In this document: piece by piece, positions 35,495 through 43,228 of the stretch
How the letters are laid out: each line of letters starts with the position of its first letter
How positions within the stretch are numbered: the stretch's first letter is position 1
The notes under the pieces: model-generated
Seen by the model: only the letters and a program-made list of their open reading frames with translations
What the model was told of the DNA's origin: nothing
Database searches by the model: none
Made by a program: the position numbers and the translations under genes
From: an uncultured Truepera sp.
Lineage (GTDB): Bacteria; Deinococcota; Deinococci; Deinococcales; Trueperaceae
Assembly: GCA_902806425.1 (NCBI GenBank)
Contig: CADCWP010000215.1
Location: 1 to 53,005 of the forward strand
DNA: 53,005 nt
Reading direction: 5' to 3'

Positions 35495-36951
35495 CCTACC
35501 TTCAGTTTCACCTCATCTTTACGCTGCCGCCGCTTTTACCGCTCGCGTTTCTGACGTGGCGGGCGTCCCAGCAGGGTCGGGTGCCGCGGGTGGCGCTGTT
35601 AGCGCTCCTTATCCATGTGCTGCTGGCGCTCGTCTATACGACGCCGTGGGACAACTTTCTCATCGCGCGCGGCGTGTGGGGCTACGGGCAGGAGCGGGTG
35701 CTGTTCACGCTCGGCTGGGTACCGTTTGAGGAGTATCTGTTCTTCGTGATCCAGACGCTTCTGACCGGCCTCTGGGTGCTGCTGCTACAGCGGCGGCTAA
35801 GCGGAGTAGAGAACGATGTAGGGCAAGGTGGCGCGCGCCCCTCGCTCCGGCTGCGCGTCGTCGGCGCACTTTTCTGGCTGGGACTTGCCGCGGCGGGGGT
35901 GTTGGCCCTCGGCACGGCAAAAGGTACCTATTTCGGCCTTATCGCGGCGTGGGCCGCGCCGGTGCTGGCGCTCCAATGGGGGTTCGGCGGCGACCTGCTC
36001 GTAAGGCGCTGGCGCGTCCTGCTGCCGGGGTTCGCGGTGCCGACGCTGCACTTATGGCTCGCTGACCGCTCCGCGCTGGGGGCTGGTATCTGGTGGATTT
36101 CGCCGGAGCTTTCGTCCGGTCTGCACGTCTTCGGGTTGCCACTCGAAGAGGCGCTTTTTTTTCTGCTGACGAACCTGCTGGTGGTGTTCGGCATGATTTT
36201 GGCCCTCGAGCCGCGAGGGGTCCTACGCTTGCAGGAGCTGCGCCGGGTCAGCTGGTGGCGCGCGGTGCTCGCGCTCTGGGCACTGTCGATGGTACCGACG
36301 CCGCTTTTTCCACAGCGTTTTGCCGTGTTCGCCTACCTAAGCACGGGCCTGTTGGCGCTCGGGGTGCTGGGGTACGCGTACTCGCGTTACGGCCGCCGCG
36401 CGTGGGGACTTTTCGCCGTATCGTTCGGTTTCGGGCTGCTGGTGGAGTGGCTGGGACACACCACCGGGGTTCCCTTTGGTTCTTACGACTACACTGCGCC
36501 GGGGCCACGGCTCTTGGGGGTACCGCTGCTTGTGCCGCTGGGTTGGTTTGCGTTTTCGCTAATTGCGCTCGCTCTCTCGCCGCTCGGCAGCAAACGCTGG
36601 CTCGCGCCGCTCGCGCTGGTCGCGTGGGATGTCGGGCTTGATCCACTGATGGTGTCGCAGGGGTTCTGGGCGTTTGAAGGTGGCGCGTACTACGGGATTC
36701 CGCTGAGCAACTTTCTCGGCTGGGGGGTGTCGGGCGCGGTTTTGGTGGCGCTGCTGTTGTGGCTCGAGCCGCGCCTCGCCCAAGGCACCTCCGCCGAGAT
36801 GCGGTCGGTCTTCTGGGCGCAGGCGTTTTTGATGGGCGTCGGGTTGCTGGTTTTCGGCCTGCCGTGGGCGGCGCTCTGCGCGTTTCTCGCCATGAGCTTG
36901 GTGGGAACTGTGGCGGAGCGGGTACCGGGTTTGAAGCGCCAACTCGGATGA
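35491..36951 (+). CDS. Carotenoid biosynthesis fusion: CrtYcd-type lycopene cyclase domains plus CruF/DUF422 hydratase-like domain
   Basis: PWDNFLIARGVWGYGQERVLFTLGWVPFEEYLFFVIQT (CrtYc-like), WISPELSSGLHVFGLPLEEALFFLLTNLLVVFG (CrtYd-like), EWLGHTTGVPFGSYDYTAPGPRLLGVPLLVPLGWFAF...GLDPLMV (CruF-like). Confidence 0.85.
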   Translation: MTYLQFHLIFTLPPLLPLAFLTWRASQQGRVPRVALLALLIHVLLALVYTTPWDNFLIARGVWGYGQERVLFTLGWVPFEEYLFFVIQTLLTGLWVLLLQRRLSGVENDVGQGGARPSLRLRVVGALFWLGLAAAGVLALGTAKGTYFGLIAAWAAPVLALQWGFGGDLLVRRWRVLLPGFAVPTLHLWLADRSALGAGIWWISPELSSGLHVFGLPLEEALFFLLTNLLVVFGMILALEPRGVLRLQELRRVSWWRAVLALWALSMVPTPLFPQRFAVFAYLSTGLLALGVLGYAYSRYGRRAWGLFAVSFGFGLLVEWLGHTTGVPFGSYDYTAPGPRLLGVPLLVPLGWFAFSLIALALSPLGSKRWLAPLALVAWDVGLDPLMVSQGFWAFEGGAYYGIPLSNFLGWGVSGAVLVALLLWLEPRLAQGTSAEMRSVFWAQAFLMGVGLLVFGLPWAALCAFLAMSLVGTVAERVPGLKRQLG

Positions 36952-37661
36952 GCATGGGTTGGGTAAACGTCTACCTGACCGGGTTGCGGGCGCGCACCCT
37001 CGAGCGGGTCGTCGCGCTCATCGCCTGGGCGCTGCCGTGGGTAATCCGCCGTTCGCTGCGGCGCGGGTTGCACGGCGTCTACACGCGGGGCCCGTGGGAC
37101 GCGCTGCCGAAGAGTGGCGTGCTGCTGGCCGCGAACCATCACGCCTGGTGGGACCCGTATCTGGCGTGGCTGATCGGTCGGAGGTTGGGACGGCCTCTCA
37201 GCGGGCTTATGCTCTCCCAAACGGTGGCGCGCTTTCCCTTTTTTAGGGCGCATGGAGCCCTGGCGACTTATGAAGTGCGCGAAGCGCTCAGGCGGCTCTC
37301 GCGCGGTGAGCTGCTCATCATCTTCCCGGAGGGCGGCGTCCGGGTGCCGGGCAAGGTAGCGGGGCTAGAGCCCGGTCTGGCCTTCCTCGCTGAGCGGGCG
37401 CGGATGCCGGTCCACCCGGTCGCGCTGCGCGTCGCCATGCGCGGCGCGCAGCACCCGGAGGCGTTTTTGCTGTTGGGCGACCCCGTAGCCCCGCCCGACG
37501 TGCAGGGGGCACTTAACACCCTGCTTGCCAGGCTGGAGACGGAGCTCTCCGCCGCCGATCCCGAAGCGCCGCTCCCCGGTTTTACCGTCTGGAGCGGCGG
37601 CGCGCGGAGCACGCACGAAAGGGCCGCTTGGCTGGGTAAACTGTTGCGCGGGGAGATCTGA
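36948..37661 (+). CDS. 1-acyl-sn-glycerol-3-phosphate acyltransferase-like (PlsC family)
   Basis: NHHAWWD (NHx4D), LLIIFPEGGVR; ATGA overlap with preceding stop; ORF track start 36759 judged too early. Confidence 0.85.
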   Translation: MSMGWVNVYLTGLRARTLERVVALIAWALPWVIRRSLRRGLHGVYTRGPWDALPKSGVLLAANHHAWWDPYLAWLIGRRLGRPLSGLMLSQTVARFPFFRAHGALATYEVREALRRLSRGELLIIFPEGGVRVPGKVAGLEPGLAFLAERARMPVHPVALRVAMRGAQHPEAFLLLGDPVAPPDVQGALNTLLARLETELSAADPEAPLPGFTVWSGGARSTHERAAWLGKLLRGEI

Positions 37662-38731
37662 TGATCCTGTGGTGGCTGGCGACACTTTTCGTGACGGTGC
37701 AACTCGTCGTGCTGGTGACGAATACCTTTACCTTTCCGGTGCTCGTTCCAGCGAGAACCCCCCGCACCCGGCGGCGGGTATCGCTGCTGATTCCTGCCCG
37801 TAACGAAGCGCTCAACCTACCCGAGACACTGCCGTTGCTGCTGGCCCAAGGTGCGGACGAGCTTATCGTGCTTGACGACGGCTCGACCGACGCGACGCCG
37901 GAGATTCTGGCGGGGTTTCGCGGTCTTCGCTGCGTGCAGGGGGAACCGTTGCCGGAGGGGTGGGTCGGCAAAAACTGGGCGTGCCATCAGCTCGCTGGGG
38001 TCGCTACGGGGGACGTGCTCGTCTTTACCGACGCCGATGTGTACTGGGGGCCGGGGGCCTTGACGGCGCTTTTGGCGTTTGCCGAACGCAGCGACGCGGT
38101 CTACGCCAGCGTCTGGCCGCGTCAGCGTACCGAGACCCTCTTTGAGCGTCTGGCCGTGCCGGTCATCGACACCATCTTGTTGGGACTATTGCCCTATCCC
38201 TTAGTCAAGAACACCACAGACGCCCTGTTCTCGGCGGGAAACGGGCAATGCATGATGTGGACGCGAAGTGCTTACCGGCAAGTTGGTGGGCACGCGGCGT
38301 TTCGGAGTGAGGTTTTAGAGGACGTGCGGATGGGTCAGGCGGCTAAAGGCCGGGGCCTGAAGCTGGTGTTGGCCCTCGGGGGTGACCTCCTCAGCACCCG
38401 GATGTACCGGACGCCGGGTGAGCTCTTGGAGGGGTTTTCTAAAAACATTTTGGCGGCGCACGGGGGCCGGTTGCCGCTTATGTTCTCGGTCCTGCTCAGT
38501 ACCCTAACCTACACGCTCTCGTGGGTCTTGGCCTTTGTAGACCCACTCTGGCTCGTTCCGGCGGCGCTGGGAATGTTTCAGCGGGCGCTGACCGCCTACA
38601 AAACGCACCGGAGCCCGCTCGAGGGGTTTTTACAGCCGTTCACCGCCTACCCGCTTCTGCGCGTTGCGCTGCGGGCACTTTCGCGTAAGGGCTACCGCTG
38701 GAAGGGCCGCAGCTACGGGGCGCATGACTAA
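37661..38731 (+). CDS. Family 2 glycosyltransferase (carotenoid-associated, CruC/CrtQ-like)
   Basis: VSLLIPARNEALNLPETL, LIVLDDGSTDAT, GKNWACHQL, TDADV, C-terminal TM helices. Confidence 0.85.
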   Translation: MILWWLATLFVTVQLVVLVTNTFTFPVLVPARTPRTRRRVSLLIPARNEALNLPETLPLLLAQGADELIVLDDGSTDATPEILAGFRGLRCVQGEPLPEGWVGKNWACHQLAGVATGDVLVFTDADVYWGPGALTALLAFAERSDAVYASVWPRQRTETLFERLAVPVIDTILLGLLPYPLVKNTTDALFSAGNGQCMMWTRSAYRQVGGHAAFRSEVLEDVRMGQAAKGRGLKLVLALGGDLLSTRMYRTPGELLEGFSKNILAAHGGRLPLMFSVLLSTLTYTLSWVLAFVDPLWLVPAALGMFQRALTAYKTHRSPLEGFLQPFTAYPLLRVALRALSRKGYRWKGRSYGAHD

Positions 38732-40157
38732 AGCCGCCAACACCGCGCTGGTCTTGGGGGGCGGGTTCGCGGGCTTGTCGGCGGCGCTCAGTTTGGCGCT
38801 GGACGGCGTACAGGTCACGCTTTTGGAACAGCTGGGCGAGGTCGGCGGCAAAGCGGGCGAGTTCGCGCAAGAGGGGTTCCGTTTCGACTTGGGGCCGAGC
38901 GTGTGGACGCTGCCGGAACTTGTCACCGACCTGTTCAGGCAGGCAGGGGAGACGCCGCCGGAGTTCGTACCGCTCTCGCCCCTGTGCCGCTATCTCTACC
39001 CGTCCGGGCGGGTGTGGGATGTGTCGCTCGACCCGGAAAAGACGACCGCGCAGCTGAGTGAGCAGGAGGCGTCCGTCTACCTACGTCTGGTTGCAGAGGC
39101 GCGCACGCTCTACGAGGCGGCGGCACCGACGTTTTTGTTCGGGCAGTCGCCGGGTCTTAAAGAACTGATGCGCTACGGAATGGCGGGCGGCCTGAGAGCG
39201 CATCCCGGCAAACGCCTGCCTGCGCTGCTCCGACACTTCGGCGCGGCGGGCGACCTGGAGACGTTTTTTCTGCGCTTTGCGACCTACTTCGGGGCCGACC
39301 CGTACCGCGCTCCGGCGGTGCTGCACAACATCGCCTGGGTCGAGTTGGGCAAGGGCGTGTTCTACCCGGTGGGCGGCATTAAAGGGGTCGTGCGGCAGCT
39401 CCGGGAACTGGCCCAAAGGCTGGGCGTCAAAATCTGTACGGGCGTGACGGTCGAGCGGCTGCGTACCTCTGCGGGCCGTGTGACCCAGGTGGAGACGGAC
39501 GCGGGCGTGTTCTCGGCCGAGGTGGTCGTCTCGAGCCTCGACCTCATCCGCACCTACAGGTTGTTAGGCCGCAAGGCAACCGCGGAGGGGCTCGAGCCCT
39601 CACTCTCAGGGTTTGTTTTGCTTCTGGGCCTAGACGGTAAAACGCCCGGTCTAACACACCACAACATCTCTTTTCCAAACGATTACCGCGCCGAGTTCGC
39701 GGCGGTAGGGCGTGGCGAGCTGCCCGCTGACCCGACGCTCTACGTATCGATCAGCAGCAGGACCGAAACGGGTGACGCGCCGCCGGGGTGCGAGAACTGG
39801 TTTGTGCTGGCGAACGCGCCCGCTCTGTCCGAAAAGAGACCGATGGACTGGGACGTGACAGGTCCGCGTTACGCCGAACACCTGCTGGGCGTTCTCGCGC
39901 GGCGCGGTCTCGACGTGCGCGGCCGTGTGCGGGTGCAGCAGATGTTTACACCGGCCTATTTAGGCAGGCTTGCGCACCGGGGGGCGATCTACGGTGCCGC
40001 GCCGCACTCGCTGCTCCAGACGCTCCGGCCCAAGCAGACCGTGCGCGGCGTGCGGAACCTGGTGCTGGCGGGCGGGACAGTGCATCCGGGCGGTGGGATT
40101 CCGCTGGCGCTGCTGTCGGGTAAGCACGCGGCGGAACTAGCCGTTACCCGGCTCTAA
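38724..40157 (+). CDS. Phytoene desaturase family oxidoreductase (CrtI/CrtD-like)
   Basis: LVLGGGFAGLSAALSLALDGVQVTLLEQLGEVGGKAG, FDLGPSVWTLPEL, GGTVHPGGGIPLALLSGKHAA; ATG overlaps end of GT2 gene. Confidence 0.87.
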   Translation: MTKAANTALVLGGGFAGLSAALSLALDGVQVTLLEQLGEVGGKAGEFAQEGFRFDLGPSVWTLPELVTDLFRQAGETPPEFVPLSPLCRYLYPSGRVWDVSLDPEKTTAQLSEQEASVYLRLVAEARTLYEAAAPTFLFGQSPGLKELMRYGMAGGLRAHPGKRLPALLRHFGAAGDLETFFLRFATYFGADPYRAPAVLHNIAWVELGKGVFYPVGGIKGVVRQLRELAQRLGVKICTGVTVERLRTSAGRVTQVETDAGVFSAEVVVSSLDLIRTYRLLGRKATAEGLEPSLSGFVLLLGLDGKTPGLTHHNISFPNDYRAEFAAVGRGELPADPTLYVSISSRTETGDAPPGCENWFVLANAPALSEKRPMDWDVTGPRYAEHLLGVLARRGLDVRGRVRVQQMFTPAYLGRLAHRGAIYGAAPHSLLQTLRPKQTVRGVRNLVLAGGTVHPGGGIPLALLSGKHAAELAVTRL

Positions 40158-40254
40158 AGCGCTCCCTTCTTCCCCTGAAGGGTATCTTGAGGGTTGCTCT
40201 CAGTGACGAACACTGTTGAACTCGGTGTTATTCACCTCAAATTTTTGCTAGAAG

Positions 40255-40301
40255 CTGTCGACGGGTGTGATGCACATGAAGTATTGTACGCGCGTCGACA
40301 G
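40255..40301. repeat. Inverted repeat CTGTCGACG ... CGTCGACAG
   Basis: Perfect 9-bp arms at 40255-40263 and 40293-40301. Confidence 0.7.
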
Positions 40302-40398
40302 TGACCCTATCCATATGGCTTTAAGAATGAAATTTTGCATTACAACGTTGACCACGAGTAGCACTTTAACCACATGCCGAACAAGCATCGTAAAGCAA

Positions 40399-40421
40399 CC
40401 TGCGTCGGGTATCGACGCAGG
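40399..40421. repeat. Perfect 9-bp hairpin CCTGCGTCG-GGTAT-CGACGCAGG
   Basis: Read directly; lies 3' of the small minus-strand gene 40489..40758; no T-tract. Confidence 0.75.
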
Positions 40422-40488
40422 AATACCGCAACCGGTAGAGGGGGCAATCTCAGTACCTTTCCCTCCCCCCGTTTGCAATCTGGCGGGG

Positions 40489-40758
40489 CTACTTTCGCCT
40501 TCGGATAAGGCCAACGCTTACCACGATGGCCGTGACTATAATAGTTGCTGCACCCAGAAGGGCTATTAGACCGACGCCGCCGCGGTCAGTCTCGCTATCT
40601 TCCGCATCCGCCGCCGCGACCTGCGTTTCAGCCGAAGAGGTCTCCGCCGGTGCAGAGCTTACAGGGGCAACGTCGGTGTTCGCGTGGGCTGCGGGCGCAC
40701 CTGTTACAAGTAGACCCAAGCTAAGTACGAGCGCAAGTAAAGGCCGATGTCGTGTCAT
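40489..40758 (-). CDS. Small exported protein with C-terminal TM and RRRK tail
   Basis: Signal peptide ...VTGAPAAHA, low-complexity Ala/Ser/Asp linker, DRGGVGLIALLGAATIIVTAIVVSVGLIRRRK tail; AAGGAAAAG upstream. Confidence 0.65.
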   Translation of the reverse strand: MTRHRPLLALVLSLGLLVTGAPAAHANTDVAPVSSAPAETSSAETQVAAADAEDSETDRGGVGLIALLGAATIIVTAIVVSVGLIRRRK

Positions 40759-40838
40759 CTTTTCCTTTCTTTGTGTGTGGTTCAGCGGGCAGGTGGTGGA
40801 GGCTAGTCCTCACCTTCTCCCTACCCACTAGGGGGCGT

Positions 40839-41852
40839 CTACCGCTTTCGCGCGTCACCTCTGAGAAGCGCCGTCAGCGCGAGTCCGGCGGCTGCGACGA
40901 GGAGAGCCGTGGGCAGCGGCTGGCGCGCCGCTCGGGTATAAAAGCTCGCTTCCTTGACGTGACCGTCATACTCGCCACGTTCCTGAAGTCCGAACGTCGG
41001 CCGGTAGAGCGCACCGCCCTGATCGTGCGCCGGTCTCCCCGACTTCTGCTGCTCGAGAAACCCTTTCGTCGCCATCATTTTGTCGGCAAGTCGCGGCGCG
41101 TGCTGTCCCATGACCGAGATCAGCTTGCCGCCGCCACCGACGATGACGTCGCGTTCGGGTGTTCTGGCGGCGTGCAAGATTGCCTCGGCGACTACCTCCG
41201 GCGCGTAGACCGGCGGGGGGAGCGTCGGCTCCTCACTCATATAGTTCTTGGCATGTTGCGGAAAGGGCGTGTCGATGGCCGCCGGTTTAACAAGCGTGAC
41301 CGAAACGGGCGCGTCGGCCGCCTCTAGCTCGGTCCGCAGCGCGTCGGTAAAGCCCTTGACGGCGTGCTTTGAAGTAGCATATATCCCTTGCAGCGGTAGA
41401 GCACGGTCCGAGAGCGCCGAGCCGACGTTGATGAGCGCGCCGCCGCGTCCGCTAAGGTGCCGCGCCGCCTCGAGCGAGCCGTACACCACGCCCCAGAAGT
41501 TCGTCTCGAAGAGCCGCCTGTAGTCGTCGGTCGCGCCGTCTAGTAACGCGCCGAAGATGCCGGTAGCGGCATTGTTCACCCAGGTGTCGAAGCCGCCGAA
41601 GCGCTCATGGGCGACGCGTGCAATTTTACGCACATCATCCTCGTGCCCCACGTCGGCTACGACGTAAACAGCTTTGTGACCCTGTGCTTGAAGCTCGGTT
41701 ACAAGCTGCTCGAGCGCCGCCTCGTTGCGGGCGGCCAGCACCACACGCGCGCCCCCTTTCGCCGCCAGTCGCGCCGTCGCCAGCCCGATCCCCGACGAGG
41801 CCCCGGTAATCACCATGACCTGCTCACTTAACTTTTTCAGCTTTACCTTCAT
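40839..41852 (-). CDS. SDR family oxidoreductase
   Basis: VITGASSGIGLATARLAA, NNAATGIFG, YATSKHAVKGFTDAL; C-terminal hydrophobic segment. Confidence 0.93.
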   Translation of the reverse strand: MKVKLKKLSEQVMVITGASSGIGLATARLAAKGGARVVLAARNEAALEQLVTELQAQGHKAVYVVADVGHEDDVRKIARVAHERFGGFDTWVNNAATGIFGALLDGATDDYRRLFETNFWGVVYGSLEAARHLSGRGGALINVGSALSDRALPLQGIYATSKHAVKGFTDALRTELEAADAPVSVTLVKPAAIDTPFPQHAKNYMSEEPTLPPPVYAPEVVAEAILHAARTPERDVIVGGGGKLISVMGQHAPRLADKMMATKGFLEQQKSGRPAHDQGGALYRPTFGLQERGEYDGHVKEASFYTRAARQPLPTALLVAAAGLALTALLRGDARKR

Positions 41853-41949
41853 GGTCTACCTTTCTTTGCGCTAAACCCAGCCAGCTCTCCTGTGCGGCTG
41901 GCGCAGACCGGAAAGCTTTTTACCTCAACGTGAGTCCTTGCGGGCGCGT

Positions 41950-43116
41950 TCACGGTACGAACACGGCTCTGACGCAGCCGTCCTCTTTATTTTTGAACAT
42001 CTCGTAACCGCGCGGGGCGTCCTCTAGAGGAAAACGGTGTGTCGCCAAGTACGAAGGGTCGAGTTCACCCCTGACGGCGTGCTCCAAAAGGCGCGGCAAG
42101 TACGCCTGCCCATGCTGCTGCGCCGTTCGCACCGTCAGCCCCTTGTTGATAACGACGCCGACCGGAAACTTATCCATTACGCCGTAAACACCGACGATAG
42201 ATAACGTACCCCCCTTGCGGCAGGCAAGGATCGCTTCGCGCAGCGCCGTACCGCGGTCCGTTTCGAGGCGCAGCGCCTGCTTCACGCGGTCGTAGGCGTA
42301 ACCGACGCCGGTGCCGTGCGCCTCCATGCCGACCGCGTCGATACACGAATCGGGGCCGCGCCCGCCCGTCATTTCTTTAAGGGCCTCGAGCACGTTGTCT
42401 CGGGTGTAGTCGAGCGTCTCGGCCCCGGCATGGTCTTTAGCCATTGCCAGTCGTTCGGGCAGCCGGTCAATAGCGATAACCCGCTCCGCGCCGAGCAGGT
42501 AGGCGCTCCGCATCGCCATCAGCCCCACACCACCCGCGCCCCAGACGGCTACCGTGTCGCCGGGATGGATGTTGCAGAAGTCCGCCCCCATGTAGCCGGT
42601 CGGCCCGGCGTCGGACAAGAAAAGTGCCTGTTCGTCGTTTACGCCTTCTGGAACCGCAAAGCAGCCCACATCGGCGTGCGGTACCCGGACGTACTGGGCG
42701 TGCGAACCGGCGTAACCACCGAACGCGTGGGTGTAGCCGTAGATTCCGGCGGTCGGATAGCCGAGGAGCGGTTCTTGCAACTCCGCGTTCGGGTTGGTGT
42801 TGTCGCACAGCGAGTAGAGGTCCCTCTGACAGTACCAGCACCCTCCACACGAGATAAACGACGGCACCACCACCCGGTCGCCCGGTTGAACCTTTTTGAC
42901 CTCAGCGCCAACCTCGACGACTTCGCCCATAAACTCGTGGCCGATAACGTCGCCCGCGCGCATCGTCGGGATGAAGCCGTCGATAAAGTGCAGGTCGGAG
43001 CCGCAGGTGGTCGACAGGGTGACCTTTAAGATGACGTCTTTCGGATTGACGATCTCGGGATCGGGGACGGTTTCGACCCGCAGATCATTGACGCCGTTCC
43101 AGCAGAGTGCTCGCAT
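41950..43116 (-). CDS. Zinc-dependent alcohol dehydrogenase (formaldehyde dehydrogenase-like)
   Basis: TTCGSDLHFIDGF, GHEFMGEVVEVG, CGGCWYCQRDLYSLCDN structural zinc, VWGAGGVGLMA. Confidence 0.93.
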   Translation of the reverse strand: MRALCWNGVNDLRVETVPDPEIVNPKDVILKVTLSTTCGSDLHFIDGFIPTMRAGDVIGHEFMGEVVEVGAEVKKVQPGDRVVVPSFISCGGCWYCQRDLYSLCDNTNPNAELQEPLLGYPTAGIYGYTHAFGGYAGSHAQYVRVPHADVGCFAVPEGVNDEQALFLSDAGPTGYMGADFCNIHPGDTVAVWGAGGVGLMAMRSAYLLGAERVIAIDRLPERLAMAKDHAGAETLDYTRDNVLEALKEMTGGRGPDSCIDAVGMEAHGTGVGYAYDRVKQALRLETDRGTALREAILACRKGGTLSIVGVYGVMDKFPVGVVINKGLTVRTAQQHGQAYLPRLLEHAVRGELDPSYLATHRFPLEDAPRGYEMFKNKEDGCVRAVFVP

Positions 43117-43228
43117 CTTTAGCCTCCTCGAGTGGGTAGCGTCCAGTTAAAGGTGCTCTTAAACGAACGAGCATCCTATAGCACGCAATTTATAGGGTGC
43201 TGCCTAGCTTACATCTCTTTGCAATCTA

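Noticed and set aside
36248-36955. 235-aa minus-strand ORF opposite the CrtYcd-CruF fusion
   Set aside because: Pro/Arg/Thr-rich composition typical of noncoding high-GC frames
40399-40488. Possible TPP or c-di-GMP riboswitch because of a CTGAGA-like element on the minus strand
   Set aside because: The remaining conserved TPP or GEMM elements are not present, and the position is 3' rather than 5' of the minus-strand gene
40248-40569. Overlapping small ORFs on both strands (40248..40514 -, 40267..40569 +)
   Set aside because: No motif, poor composition, overlap hairpin-rich interval
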